This document shows, one piece after another, positions 1-6,859 of a stretch of DNA of 64,000 bases. The position numbers and the translations under genes are program-made. This DNA comes from Parasegetibacter sp. NRK P23 (lineage in GTDB: Bacteria > Bacteroidota > Bacteroidia > Chitinophagales > Chitinophagaceae): the NCBI RefSeq assembly GCF_023721715.1, contig NZ_JAMDLG010000023.1, positions 1-64,000 of the forward strand, read 5' to 3'. Each line of letters begins with the position of its first letter. Position 1 is the stretch's first letter. The notes under the pieces are model-generated. The model worked only from the letters and a program-made list of their open reading frames with translations, did no database searches and was not told the origin of the DNA.

Positions 1-22
1 TAAAACGGAAACAACAACGAAC

Positions 23-152
23 CGCTAACAGCGGTTTACTAATAGCCGGGTAAGACGGTAAACGTGTTATTCATTTTTCAAATTAAATTCCATCGCGGCA
101 AGACTGTTTACGTTTCTAAACTCCCGTCCATCAGTAAGCCGTACCGTTGCAC
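23..152 (+). repeat. attC-like site 0 (end of a cassette that starts left of the window)
   Basis: The site opens with CGCTAAC (23-29) and closes with GTTGCAC (146-152). Between them are the shared blocks GGTTTACT, ATAGCCGGGTAAGACGG, GGCAAGACTGTTTACGTTT, CTCCCGTCCATCAGTAAGCC. GGTTTACT can pair with AGTAAGCC near the other end. Its cassette lies mostly outside the window, so self-complementarity with the cassette start cannot be tested. Confidence 0.8.
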
Positions 153-235
153 GCAAGCTTTTCCAAGGCTGGCGAAAGGCTAAAATTTCGACGGCGAATT
201 CATATCTTCGGCGAGTGAAAAAGGAACCTACTGAT

Positions 236-1240
236 ATGACATTTGACAGGACGCAATATTCTAAGCTTGTCGCAAATATTTCTGACCTTGTTGCAACAAA
301 GCGGAGCAAAATTGCTCAACAGATCAATAATGAGATCTTAAATACTTATTGGCATATTGGTAAGTATATCATTGATTTTGAGCAAGATGGAAAGTTGAAG
401 GCGGAATATGGGGCAAAATTGCTTCTTGAACTTTCCAAAGAATTGACCATTCGATTGGGAAAGGGATTTTCCCGTTCAAATCTTCATTACATGAGGGCAT
501 TTTATGTGGCTTACCCAATTTGTGAGACACTGTCACACAAATTGGGATGGTCACATTATTATGAATTACTAAAGATTAACGATGGCTTAGAGCGGCAATT
601 TTATGAAAAGCAATCAGAAGCTGAGGGCTGGTCTGTGCGGGAACTTAAACGCCATAAATCCACGGCGCTATATCAGAGGATCGCACTAAGTAAAGACAAA
701 GAGGGTGTGTTGGCTCTCTCGAAAGAAGGTCATAAAGTAAAGGACTTTGAGGATATAATAAAAGACCCGTATGTTTTAGAGTTTCTAAATATTCCTGAGG
801 ACCAGCGTTTGTCCGAACGGCATCTTGAGCAAAAAATCATAGACAATCTTCAGAATTTTCTGCTTGAATTAGGGAAAGGATTTGCTTTTATTGGCAGACA
901 GCAGAGAGTGACTGTGAATAATACGCATCACTATATTGACCTGGTATTCTATCATCGGATATTAAAATGTTTCGTGCTTATAGATTTAAAGATTGATGAG
1001 GTTGCACATCATGACATAGGACAGATGAATTTGTACCTCAATTATTATGAGATTGAACAGAATGTTGAAGGTGACAATCCTCCAATTGGTATTATTCTTT
1101 CAGCTCATAAAGACGATATTTTTGTTGAATATGCTATTCGAGGGATAACAAATAAAATATTTATTTCAAAATATCAGTTGTATTTACCAGACAAAGAGCT
1201 TTTACAACAGAAGGTGCGAGATATTATTGACAAGGATTGA
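236..1240 (+). CDS. DUF1016-family PDDEXK nuclease (YhcG-like), cassette 1
   Basis: This 335-residue protein has an N-terminal DUF1016 helical domain (about residues 5-170) and a C-terminal PD-(D/E)XK nuclease fold. The nuclease signature is visible as YIDLVF (D235) followed by LIDLKI (D250, K252), with a possible upstream acid at E198. The family is widespread in mobile and defence-rich DNA and is thought to bind and cut nucleic acid; its exact substrate here is unknown. I start at ATG 236 because an AAGGA ribosome site lies about 10 bases upstream. The GTG at 215 would sit almost on the promoter-like TATCTTCG (203-210). It is the only gene of cassette 1, which runs from T147 to the opening heptamer at 1250. 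Having its own promoter fits a cassette gene far from any array promoter. Confidence 0.8.
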   Translation: MTFDRTQYSKLVANISDLVATKRSKIAQQINNEILNTYWHIGKYIIDFEQDGKLKAEYGAKLLLELSKELTIRLGKGFSRSNLHYMRAFYVAYPICETLSHKLGWSHYYELLKINDGLERQFYEKQSEAEGWSVRELKRHKSTALYQRIALSKDKEGVLALSKEGHKVKDFEDIIKDPYVLEFLNIPEDQRLSERHLEQKIIDNLQNFLLELGKGFAFIGRQQRVTVNNTHHYIDLVFYHRILKCFVLIDLKIDEVAHHDIGQMNLYLNYYEIEQNVEGDNPPIGIILSAHKDDIFVEYAIRGITNKIFISKYQLYLPDKELLQQKVRDIIDKD

Positions 1241-1249
1241 CCAGCCAGC

Positions 1250-1379
1250 GTGCAACAGCGGTTTACTAATAGCCGGGTAAGACGGTAAACGCGATGTTTA
1301 GTTTTTCAAAGAAATTCACTCACGGCAAGACTGTTTACGTTTTCAAACTCCCGTCCATCAGTAAGCCGTACCGTTGGCT
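1250..1379 (+). repeat. attC-like site 1
   Basis: The site opens with GTGCAAC (1250-1256) and closes with GTTGGCT (1373-1379). GCGTGCAAC (1248-1256) is the exact complement of the cassette 1 start GTTGCACGC (146-154), nine of nine. The inner stem blocks GGTTTACT and AGTAAGCC match those of sites 0 and 2. Confidence 0.88.
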
Positions 1380-1405
1380 GCCATATTAATCGACACTTCA
1401 GAACT

Positions 1406-2245
1406 ATGAAATACTTTCTAATCCTTGCAACTCTTTTAACGACCAAAATAAGCGCTCAAACATTATTAAATTTTGACAAGCGCTTTGTGCAAAGTGAAGA
1501 CAAATGGGTTGCGTTTAAGCCAGACAAAGACAGTGCGTATGCTTATGGCTTTATCTATATTGACCCACAAGCAGGTTTGACGCTTAATTACGAAGGAACA
1601 TTTAAAGTATCACCTTCAGGAGAGTTTCTGCCAAAAAAACTTGACAGTGCAAATATGAAAGTTAGGCTTGAGCCAAACAACATTTTAATCGCATTCATAC
1701 CAGACAACAAATTTGACGAACTTAAAATTGAACCAATTCCCCAATGGCTTAAATATTACAAAACTGATACAAATTCTGTTGAACGACTTTATCGTTGGGG
1801 CTATATGTATAACGGCTGGGGCGAATGTGCAAAAGCATTGACGTATTTAGAAAAGGCTGAAAAAATAAATCCAAAGTTTAAGGGACTTGCGGTTGAACTC
1901 TCATTTTCCTACAACTGCCTGAAACAATATGACAAAGCCGAATTGATTTTGGAAGAGGAAATAAAAACTAATTCAGCAGACGCATATGTTAACAAAGAGT
2001 ATATCTACACGCTTGCCAAAAACAACAAAGTTGATAAAGCCGAAAATCAATTTCAAACATCACTAAAGACCTTAAAAGACAAGCAATATAACGCTGAAAA
2101 TTGCTATAATATCTTACAGTACTATTACACACAAAGGGACAAGATTAATTTTAATAAGTGGTATGAGATACTTCAAGGGCAGCCCAATGAAAATAAAATG
2201 CTGACAAAGTATGCTGATAATATGAAAGCAGACATTAACAAGTAA
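1406..2245 (+). CDS. Secreted TPR-repeat protein, cassette 2
   Basis: The 279-residue product begins with a signal peptide (MKYFLILATLLTTKISAQ, cut after AQ). A beta-rich N-terminal part follows to about residue 125. From about residue 130 onward it has TPR-like helical pairs, for example the stretches around RWGYMYNGWGECAKALTYL and NCLKQYDKAELILEEE. It is probably a periplasmic or surface protein that binds another protein; I cannot name a function. It is the sole gene of cassette 2 and starts only 32 bases after the cassette boundary at T1374. No clear TAnnTTTG box lies in that gap, so it may depend on transcription from the left. Gene and downstream attC are separated by only a few bases, as in tightly packed cassettes. 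Confidence 0.7.
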   Translation: MKYFLILATLLTTKISAQTLLNFDKRFVQSEDKWVAFKPDKDSAYAYGFIYIDPQAGLTLNYEGTFKVSPSGEFLPKKLDSANMKVRLEPNNILIAFIPDNKFDELKIEPIPQWLKYYKTDTNSVERLYRWGYMYNGWGECAKALTYLEKAEKINPKFKGLAVELSFSYNCLKQYDKAELILEEEIKTNSADAYVNKEYIYTLAKNNKVDKAENQFQTSLKTLKDKQYNAENCYNILQYYYTQRDKINFNKWYEILQGQPNENKMLTKYADNMKADINK

Positions 2246-2251
2246 TACGGC

Positions 2252-2381
2252 AGCCAACATCGGTTTACTGCTAGCCGGGTAAGACGGTAATCGTGATGTT
2301 CATTTCCTATAGCAAATTTATTCACGGCAAGACTGTTTACGTTTCCAAACTCCCGTCCATCAGTAAGCCGTACCGTTGGGC
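2252..2381 (+). repeat. attC-like site 2
   Basis: The site opens with AGCCAAC (2252-2258) and closes with GTTGGGC (2375-2381), a perfect GTTRRRY. GGCAGCCAAC (2249-2258) is the exact complement of the cassette 2 start GTTGGCTGCC (1373-1382), ten of ten. Confidence 0.9.
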
Positions 2382-2501
2382 GAAAATTTATGAACAGCAA
2401 AAATTTAATTTTCTATTCTGGACTAAGAAAAAATATTGGAAGACCTAAATTTTTTGGTGTTTGTGATATTACAGTATTTCGTTTTTTGCAATGCTCCTCA
2501 T

Positions 2502-2723
2502 TTATTGAATCCCGCTAAGCAACTTTGACAGAGGGATGTTTAACGCGGTTGAAATTTCATAAAGGGAAAATATAGTTGGATTCACCTTGCCGTTTTCAAT
2601 CTTTTCAATTGCTTGACGATCTTTACTACAAGCCCTTGCTAAGTCAGCTTGACTCCAGCCAGCTTGAGTTCTTAATTCAATTATTCTCTGACCAATTTTT
2701 GTTTGTAGTTGTATCTTATTCAC
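2502..2723 (-). CDS. Xre-family HTH regulator, cassette 3
   Basis: This 73-residue protein is almost entirely one helix-turn-helix domain of the Xre/Cro type. Recognisable parts are LRTQAGWSQADLARACS, RQAIEKIENGKVNPT and a C-terminal LYEISTALNIPLSKLL. The start is GTG at 2723; no in-frame ATG lies close upstream. It is read opposite to the other cassette genes and diverges from the SymE-like gene at 2818. The 94-base gap between them carries two palindromes of the form TGTCA-N9-TGACA. The simplest reading is that this protein binds them, represses both genes and so acts as regulator or antitoxin of the neighbour. A minus-strand gene inside a cassette must carry its own promoter. Confidence 0.8.
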   Translation of the reverse strand: MNKIQLQTKIGQRIIELRTQAGWSQADLARACSKDRQAIEKIENGKVNPTIFSLYEISTALNIPLSKLLSGIQ

Positions 2724-2756
2724 TATGCTAATTTGGTTTATTTGCTAAATAAAAGC

Positions 2757-2773
2757 GTCATATTTTATTTGAC
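2757..2773. promoter_or_regulatory. Operator-like palindrome 1 (GTCA-N9-TGAC)
   Basis: GTCA and TGAC are separated by nine AT-only bases. The site lies in the divergent gap between the Xre gene and the SymE-like gene and matches the palindrome at 2797. It is a likely binding site for the Xre protein. Confidence 0.6.
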
Positions 2774-2796
2774 AGTTCAAGAAAGATCGCTAGATT

Positions 2797-2815
2797 TGTC
2801 ATATAAAATTTGACA
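2797..2815. promoter_or_regulatory. Operator-like palindrome 2 (TGTCA-N9-TGACA)
   Basis: TGTCA and TGACA flank nine AT-only bases, with the same geometry as the palindrome at 2757. The site ends two bases before the ATG of the SymE-like gene, so binding here would block transcription start or elongation directly. The ATAAAATTTG inside it resembles a -7 box. Confidence 0.6.
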
Positions 2816-2817
2816 AG

Positions 2818-3000
2818 ATGGAGAAAGTGAGAAAGACAAAGGTTTACTCTGAAATTAGGCAAAGGACCTATGATTGCACGTTTGTGGCTCAAATTAGACT
2901 TTCTGGTAAATGGCTTGAGAAGGCTGGTTTTAGAACAGGGAAAAAGATTATTGTAGCACCAGAGGATAATAAGTTGACATTTTATATACTTGACGCTTAA
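2818..3000 (+). CDS. SymE-like toxin, AbrB/SpoVT-type fold, cassette 3
   Basis: This is a 60-residue protein of the SymE/AbrB swapped-hairpin type. The typical core IRLSGKWLEKAGFRTGKK is followed by a short beta strand IIVAPEDNKLTFYI. SymE-family proteins are small toxins of type I-like modules that act on nucleic acid; family membership is a reading of sequence resemblance. The ATG lies two bases after an operator palindrome, leaving no room for a ribosome site, so translation may be leaderless or unusual. The next element opens three bases after the stop region. Pairing with a divergent Xre gene suggests transcriptional control rather than an antisense RNA. Confidence 0.68.
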   Translation: MEKVRKTKVYSEIRQRTYDCTFVAQIRLSGKWLEKAGFRTGKKIIVAPEDNKLTFYILDA

Positions 3001-3004
3001 TCTC

Positions 3005-3135
3005 GCCCAACAATAGTTTTGCAATAGCCGGGTAAGACGGGTAACGTGATGTTTCAATTTTCAAAGTAAATTCAATTGCGGTAAGACTGTGAACGTTTCC
3101 AAACTCCCGTCCATCGCAAAGCCTTGCCGTTGGGC
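3005..3135 (+). repeat. attC-like site 3 (variant stem)
   Basis: The site opens with GCCCAAC (3005-3011) and closes with GTTGGGC (3129-3135); both fit the integron consensus exactly. TCGCCCAAC (3003-3011) complements the cassette 3 start GTTGGGCGA (2375-2383), nine of nine. Here the stem block reads GTTTTGC and its partner reads GCAAAGC, replacing GTTTACT and AGTAAGC of sites 0-2. Both arms changed together. Confidence 0.9.
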
Positions 3136-3170
3136 GTCACCTTTACCCCGTTCCTATTTGGAAAATTTCT

Positions 3171-3178
3171 TACATTTG
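3171..3178 (+). promoter_or_regulatory. Bacteroidota -7 box TACATTTG, cassette 4
   Basis: TACATTTG fits TAnnTTTG exactly and ends five bases before the ATG at 3184. Transcripts from it would be leaderless or nearly so. I see no good -33 element at the usual distance. Confidence 0.5.
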
Positions 3179-3183
3179 ACATT

Positions 3184-3411
3184 ATGCAAGCGCAAATAGA
3201 TATAGGTTACGACCAGTTGGTTAAGTTGGTAAAACAACTGCCTAAAAAACAATGGGTTAGACTCAAGAATGAAGTGGAGGAGAAAGCTGCTTCTACTTCT
3301 AAATCGCCTGATATGTTGACTTTTTTATTAAATGCACCCACATTTAATAAAAAGCAGCTTGATGAGATTGATAAAGCAAGAATGGAAATTTCCCAATGGC
3401 GAACAAAATAA
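3184..3411 (+). CDS. Antitoxin of a VapBC-like pair, cassette 4
   Basis: This 75-residue acidic/basic helical protein begins MQAQIDIGYDQLVKLVKQLP. It resembles small antitoxins that sit directly upstream of PIN toxins: a conserved N-terminal dimer-like part and a C-terminal tail (NKKQLDEIDKARMEISQWRTK) that would wrap the toxin. I start at ATG 3184, just after the promoter box; upstream in-frame codons belong to the attC site. Its last 16 bases overlap the start of the PIN gene, so the two are translationally coupled. I do not recognise a named antitoxin family; the role is inferred from size and position. Confidence 0.65.
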   Translation: MQAQIDIGYDQLVKLVKQLPKKQWVRLKNEVEEKAASTSKSPDMLTFLLNAPTFNKKQLDEIDKARMEISQWRTK

Positions 3412-3785
3412 TAGTCGTAGACACGTCTGTTCTAATTGATTTATTTAGGAAGACAGATAAATCGAATTCTTTTCTTGTTTCCCTTGTTGAGCAAGGTTAC
3501 GACTATTGCATTTCTGCTATAACAGAGTATGAAATTTATAGAGGCGCTTTGTTAGGTCAATTGTCATTTTGGGATAATTTACTTGAAAAAATTCAGGTTT
3601 TGCCGTTTGACAAAGCAGCTTCCCGGATTGCTGTTAATTTAAATTCTGACTTAAAACGGAAAAGAAAGCAAATTGATATTCCGGATCTTTTTATTGCTGC
3701 CACTGCAATTGCTAATAATCTCCCTTTAGCGACACTTAATAGAAAACATTTTGACCGTATTGATGGACTTGATCTTGTAGGCTAG
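3396..3785 (+). CDS. PIN-domain toxin, VapC type, cassette 4
   Basis: This is a 129-residue PIN-domain ribonuclease. All expected acidic positions are visible: D9 in VVDTSVL, E44 in ITEYEIYRG, D97 in IPDLFIAATA, and the C-terminal N115/D120 region in LNRKHFDRI. VapC toxins cleave RNA, often tRNA, when the partner antitoxin is lost. The gene overlaps the antitoxin gene by 16 bases, the normal arrangement. As cassette cargo it would help retain the array by killing or halting cells that lose it. The stop is nearly adjacent to the next attC site. Confidence 0.85.
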   Translation: MANKIIVVDTSVLIDLFRKTDKSNSFLVSLVEQGYDYCISAITEYEIYRGALLGQLSFWDNLLEKIQVLPFDKAASRIAVNLNSDLKRKRKQIDIPDLFIAATAIANNLPLATLNRKHFDRIDGLDLVG

Positions 3786-3791
3786 GCGAAC

Positions 3792-3920
3792 GCCCAACAC
3801 TAGTTTACTGAATAGCCGGGTAGACGGGTAATGTGGTGTTCTGTTTTTAAATAAATTCAATCTCGGCAAGACTGTTTACGTTTCTAAACTCCCGTCCATC
3901 AGTAAGCCTTTACGTTAGGC
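3792..3920 (+). repeat. attC-like site 4
   Basis: The site opens with GCCCAAC (3792-3798) and closes with GTTAGGC (3914-3920), both exact consensus. ACGCCCAAC (3790-3798) complements the cassette 4 start GTTGGGCGT (3129-3137), nine of nine. Stem blocks are GTTTACT and AGTAAGC. Confidence 0.9.
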
Positions 3921-3926
3921 ACAATA

Positions 3927-3957
3927 TTTCGGCGACACCCAAATTTACATATCTTTG
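3927..3957 (+). promoter_or_regulatory. Promoter of the Fic cassette gene
   Basis: TTTC (3927-3930) and TATCTTTG (3950-3957) are 19 bases apart, close to the Bacteroidota consensus of TTTG and TAnnTTTG. The promoter lies wholly inside cassette 5, seven bases after its boundary, so the gene travels with its own promoter. Confidence 0.6.
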
Positions 3958-3978
3958 ATAGTATCAAATGATGCTATC

Positions 3979-4932
3979 ATGACACCTCCTTACGACATTA
4001 CTAGTGAAATACTCCGACTTGTTTCTGAGATATCAGAAAAAATTGGAGAAATAAATGCAAATTTCCTTAATCGACAATCACCTCAATTACGAAAGCAGAA
4101 TAGAATAAAGACAATATATTCTTCTTTGAGTATTGAGGGCAATACGCTTTCCGAAGAGCAAATAACGGCTTTGATAGAGAACAAGCGTATCATAGGACCG
4201 CAAAAGGATGTAACTGAGGTATTGAACGCAATTGAGGTATATGACAACCTGCAGAACTATGATCCTGGCATTGAGAAAAGTTTTCTGGCTGCTCATAAGG
4301 TGTTAATGAGAGGGTTACTTAAGGAGGCTGGAAAATATAGGAAGCAAAGTGTTGGAATTGTGAAGGGAGGACAGGTTGAACATTTAGCACCGCCATATGA
4401 AAATGTCCCTTTCCTCATGAAAGATCTTTTTACTTACGTTAAACGGTCTGACGAGTTGCCATTGATAAAAAGCTGCGTTTTTCACTATGAAATGGAATTT
4501 ATTCACCCATTTTTGGACGGCAATGGCAGAATGGGTCGGCTTTGGCAAACTTTGATATTAATGAATTCTTATCCGGTATTTGAATATCTGCCCTTCGAGA
4601 CTTTAATCAGCCAGACGCAGGGCGAGTATTACAGATCATTATCAGAAAGCGATAAGACTGGCAAGTCAACTTTATTCATAGAATATATGCTTAAAGTGAT
4701 CAATAATTCGTTGTCTGGACTTTTAAATTACAAAGGTCGAGTTTTAACAGACGAAGACCGGTTAGCATACTTTCTGGAAAATGGACCCATGGAGTTTACG
4801 AGAAAGGATTATATGAGCTTATTTAAAGACATTTCTTCAGCAACGGCAAGTCGAGACCTTAAAAAGGGGATTGAGCGAGGTTTGTTAGAGAAGGTTGGGA
4901 GTTTGAATAAGACGACTTACAGAAGAAAATAA
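3979..4932 (+). CDS. Class II Fic-family AMP transferase-like protein, cassette 5
   Basis: This is a 317-residue Fic protein. The catalytic loop HPFLDGNGRMGR (176-187) is intact, so it should transfer AMP or a similar group from a nucleotide to a target hydroxyl. An N-terminal inhibitory helix of the (S/T)xxxE(G/N) type is visible at residues 49-54 (SLSIEG), which makes it a self-restrained class II enzyme. The C-terminal part (about 250-317) looks like a winged helix. I start at ATG 3979, 21 bases after the TATCTTTG box; an upstream TTG at 3955 overlaps that box. It is the only gene of cassette 5. Fic proteins are common in toxin-antitoxin and stress settings; the target is unknown. Confidence 0.88.
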   Translation: MTPPYDITSEILRLVSEISEKIGEINANFLNRQSPQLRKQNRIKTIYSSLSIEGNTLSEEQITALIENKRIIGPQKDVTEVLNAIEVYDNLQNYDPGIEKSFLAAHKVLMRGLLKEAGKYRKQSVGIVKGGQVEHLAPPYENVPFLMKDLFTYVKRSDELPLIKSCVFHYEMEFIHPFLDGNGRMGRLWQTLILMNSYPVFEYLPFETLISQTQGEYYRSLSESDKTGKSTLFIEYMLKVINNSLSGLLNYKGRVLTDEDRLAYFLENGPMEFTRKDYMSLFKDISSATASRDLKKGIERGLLEKVGSLNKTTYRRK

Positions 4933-4943
4933 TGAAATACTGT

Positions 4944-5073
4944 GCCTAACAGTAGTTTTGCAATAGCCGGGTAAGACGGTAAACGTGATGTTTAGTTTTC
5001 TAAGTAAATTCAATCTCGGCAAGACTGTGAATGTTTCCAAGCTCCCGCCCATCGCAAAGCCTTTCCGTTATGG
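4944..5073 (+). repeat. attC-like site 5 (variant stem)
   Basis: The site opens with GCCTAAC (4944-4950) and closes with the degenerate GTTATGG (5067-5073). TGTGCCTAAC (4941-4950) complements the cassette 5 start GTTAGGCACA (3914-3923), ten of ten. Like site 3 it carries GTTTTGC in one arm and GCAAAGC in the other. Confidence 0.9.
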
Positions 5074-5094
5074 GCAAAGCCATTTGACATCAAA

Positions 5095-5571
5095 ATGAAG
5101 ATAAAGGACATTTACTCTGATATTAAGACTGAAATTTTTGTGGTATTAAATCAGGTCGATGATAATATTCTTGATTGGGTTATTGAGCCGACATCATTAG
5201 GGCTTTTGCCGGAAGACGAGAATACTTATTTTGTTAAAGCATTTCAGGTTTCAGTAGGCGAGACTGTTGATTGTTACCTTTTAATATTGACACCGGAAAG
5301 AGTCGCTGGGACTGTTGTGAAAATGAACTCAAACGGACATTTATTCGTTGAAAACGTGGACGAGCAAAATCAGTCAGTAATTCCGGCAGTTGCGTCGGAC
5401 TGTTTTGGTAACTATGAACTATATTTCGCAAAAGAAAATCCTCAAGTTGGAATTGACGTTTTAAGAGATGGGTTGGCGAAAGCAAAAAATAAAAATGTGG
5501 TAGCTGAAGATCTTGGATATTTACTTCGTGACGAGAGCATGATTTTAGAAGCAATTGTCTCGGCCCCTTAA
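5095..5571 (+). pseudogene. Cassette 6 gene of unknown function, 3' end cut by IS3
   Basis: The frame encodes about 154 native residues (MKIKDIYSDIKTEIFVVLNQ onward). The last five codons (IVSAP and stop) come from the end of the IS element at 5556. The protein looks globular and acidic, with a helical C-terminal stretch (GLAKAKNKNVVAEDLGYLL, then DESMILEAI) that resembles the start of a TPR-like pair, so a C-terminal domain was probably lost. I do not recognise the family. It starts 28 bases after the cassette boundary T5068, beside ATTTGACATCAAAATG, similar to the start region of cassette 4. The expected closing heptamer GCCCATAAC is absent on either side of the IS, so the end of this cassette is missing. 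Confidence 0.6.
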
Positions 5572-5622
5572 AAACTGGACAAAAGTTCGATATTGGTTAG
5601 TCTTTTTTTGATTGTTTTACTC

Positions 5623-6570
5623 CTACTTTCGGCAAATTTGCCCCGCCTCCGGCTTTGCGGCTGATGGTTGCCTAAGAGGATCAAAACCCACGTAATAGTC
5701 GTCCCAGACCTGCTGCGGTGTTTTCTTGCCTAGACTGCCATGGAGCCTGCGGTCATTGTAGTGTTCCTTCCAGCGGTACATCACCAGACCGGCGTCGTAA
5801 ATGGATTCAAATTGGTAGCGGCGCTCAATCGTTCTTTCGACAATGCTATGGTATGCTTCTATGAAGGCGTTTTCTTCCGGCGTTGCCACATGGGTGAACT
5901 CCTGGCTTACTCCCTGGTCCTTGAGGTAATCCCTGACCATGTTTGCGATGAACTGACTGCCGTTGTCGTTGCGGAGGGTAATGCCATTGGCTGGCTGCTT
6001 TTGTAGCACCTGACTTAGCAGCCACCTCACCTGCTCCTTGCGCATCCGCCAACCCAGAAGCTGTCCCAGTATCTTCCGGCTATAAACGTCCAGCACGGTC
6101 AGCAGTAAAGCGTTCCGACCTGCACCATGGATATAAAGGTATTTGATGTCCATGCACAGCTGTTGCATCGGAGCATCAGCCTGCTGGGTGTAATACTGAA
6201 CAAATTTCCTGTTTGCTGAGTGAACCTGGATTTTGCTATTGTAAAGCAAGCCCTGTTCACCCATCAGCCGGTACACCTTCTTGGCATTGATAATAAACCC
6301 TTCCAGGCGAAGATAGCTGGTCATGATTCGGTAACCGTAGTCACTGAACTCCATACCTAGCATGAACTTGATGGCAATCACCACACTGTTGTTACCAATA
6401 GTAGAGCCATCGAGCAGGTTGGTGTGCGTGGAAGGAAGGCGGCCCCGCCTTCCGGTACTGCGCTTGTAGTAATAACTACTCTTGCTGATGCCTGTCCATC
6501 GCAACATCCGACTAACTTTTATCTTACTTTCAAAGAGCTGTATACAGCTTCTGGCATCCTGTTGGTTCAA
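5623..6570 (-). CDS. IS3-family transposase OrfB (DDE catalytic subunit)
   Basis: The 315-residue product has an HTH_21-like N-terminal part and an rve integrase core. The catalytic acids are visible as D in QLCMDIKYL, D in LRNDNGSQF and E in ENAFIEAYHSIVE. The tail YNDRRLHGSLGKKTPQQVW is typical of IS3 OrfB. It appears intact. It overlaps OrfA by 41 bases and lies in the +1 frame relative to it; its first start-like codon is TTG at 6570. A run of seven A on the coding strand (6575-6581) lies just upstream of this start, but the frame relation does not fit simple -1 slippage, so I leave the coupling mechanism open. Confidence 0.9.
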   Translation of the reverse strand: MNQQDARSCIQLFESKIKVSRMLRWTGISKSSYYYKRSTGRRGRLPSTHTNLLDGSTIGNNSVVIAIKFMLGMEFSDYGYRIMTSYLRLEGFIINAKKVYRLMGEQGLLYNSKIQVHSANRKFVQYYTQQADAPMQQLCMDIKYLYIHGAGRNALLLTVLDVYSRKILGQLLGWRMRKEQVRWLLSQVLQKQPANGITLRNDNGSQFIANMVRDYLKDQGVSQEFTHVATPEENAFIEAYHSIVERTIERRYQFESIYDAGLVMYRWKEHYNDRRLHGSLGKKTPQQVWDDYYVGFDPLRQPSAAKPEAGQICRK

Positions 6571-6859
6571 TGGCTTTTTTTAAAAGCTCGGTCTTAAACT
6601 CCAACTCCAGCGCCTGATTGGCAACGATGCGTTTCAGACGTTCATTTTCCTGCTGGAGTTTACGAATTGCCGGATAGACCGTGCGGTACTTTGGCTTTAA
6701 GCCGTCCACCCCGTTCCGGTTGAACTCGCGCTTCCAGCGATGGAAAAGAGACTGGGCTACGTTGTGTTTGCGTAATGTTTCTGTCAGGCCATACTCGTCG
6801 GCCTCCTGAATGATCTGGAGCTTCTGTTCAATGCTCCAACTGCTTCGTGTAATGCTCAT
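6530..6859 (-). CDS. IS3-family transposase OrfA (HTH subunit)
   Basis: This 109-residue protein has an N-terminal Tnp_8/HTH domain (WSIEQKLQIIQEADEYGLTE, then RKHNVAQSLFHRWKREF). A leucine-rich coiled coil follows (IRKLQQENERLKRIVANQAL). It binds the terminal repeats and dimerises with OrfB. The gene is intact and starts 66 bases inside the right end of the element. Confidence 0.88.
   Translation of the reverse strand: MSITRSSWSIEQKLQIIQEADEYGLTETLRKHNVAQSLFHRWKREFNRNGVDGLKPKYRTVYPAIRKLQQENERLKRIVANQALELEFKTELLKKAIEPTGCQKLYTAL

Larger units (their letters stand above)
23..5555 (+). mobile_element. Integron-type gene-cassette array (attC-bounded), integrase not in window
   Basis: Six 129-131 bp elements occur at 23, 1250, 2252, 3005, 3792 and 4944. 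They all point the same way and separate units of about 0.63-1.23 kb. Each unit begins with TT of a GTT triplet at the 3' end of one element. The first bases of each complete unit are exactly complementary to the bases that open the element at its own end: 9, 10, 9, 9 and 10 bases for units 1 to 5. This is how integron cassettes look after insertion of a circular form. Most cargo genes run in the plus direction. The sequence is AT-richer than the DNA to the right. By the usual geometry attI and intI would lie left of the window. The right end is cut by an IS3 element. Without a visible intI, a cluster of attC sites lacking an integrase is also possible. Confidence 0.85.

Noticed and set aside
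23-5073. CRISPR array, suggested by regularly repeated elements
   Set aside because: The repeats are about 130 bp, the intervals are 0.5-1.1 kb and hold genes, and no cas gene is present.
6575-6581. Programmed -1 frameshift at an A7 run in the IS3 element
   Set aside because: OrfB is in the +1 frame relative to OrfA, and -1 slippage at this run meets a stop after a few codons.
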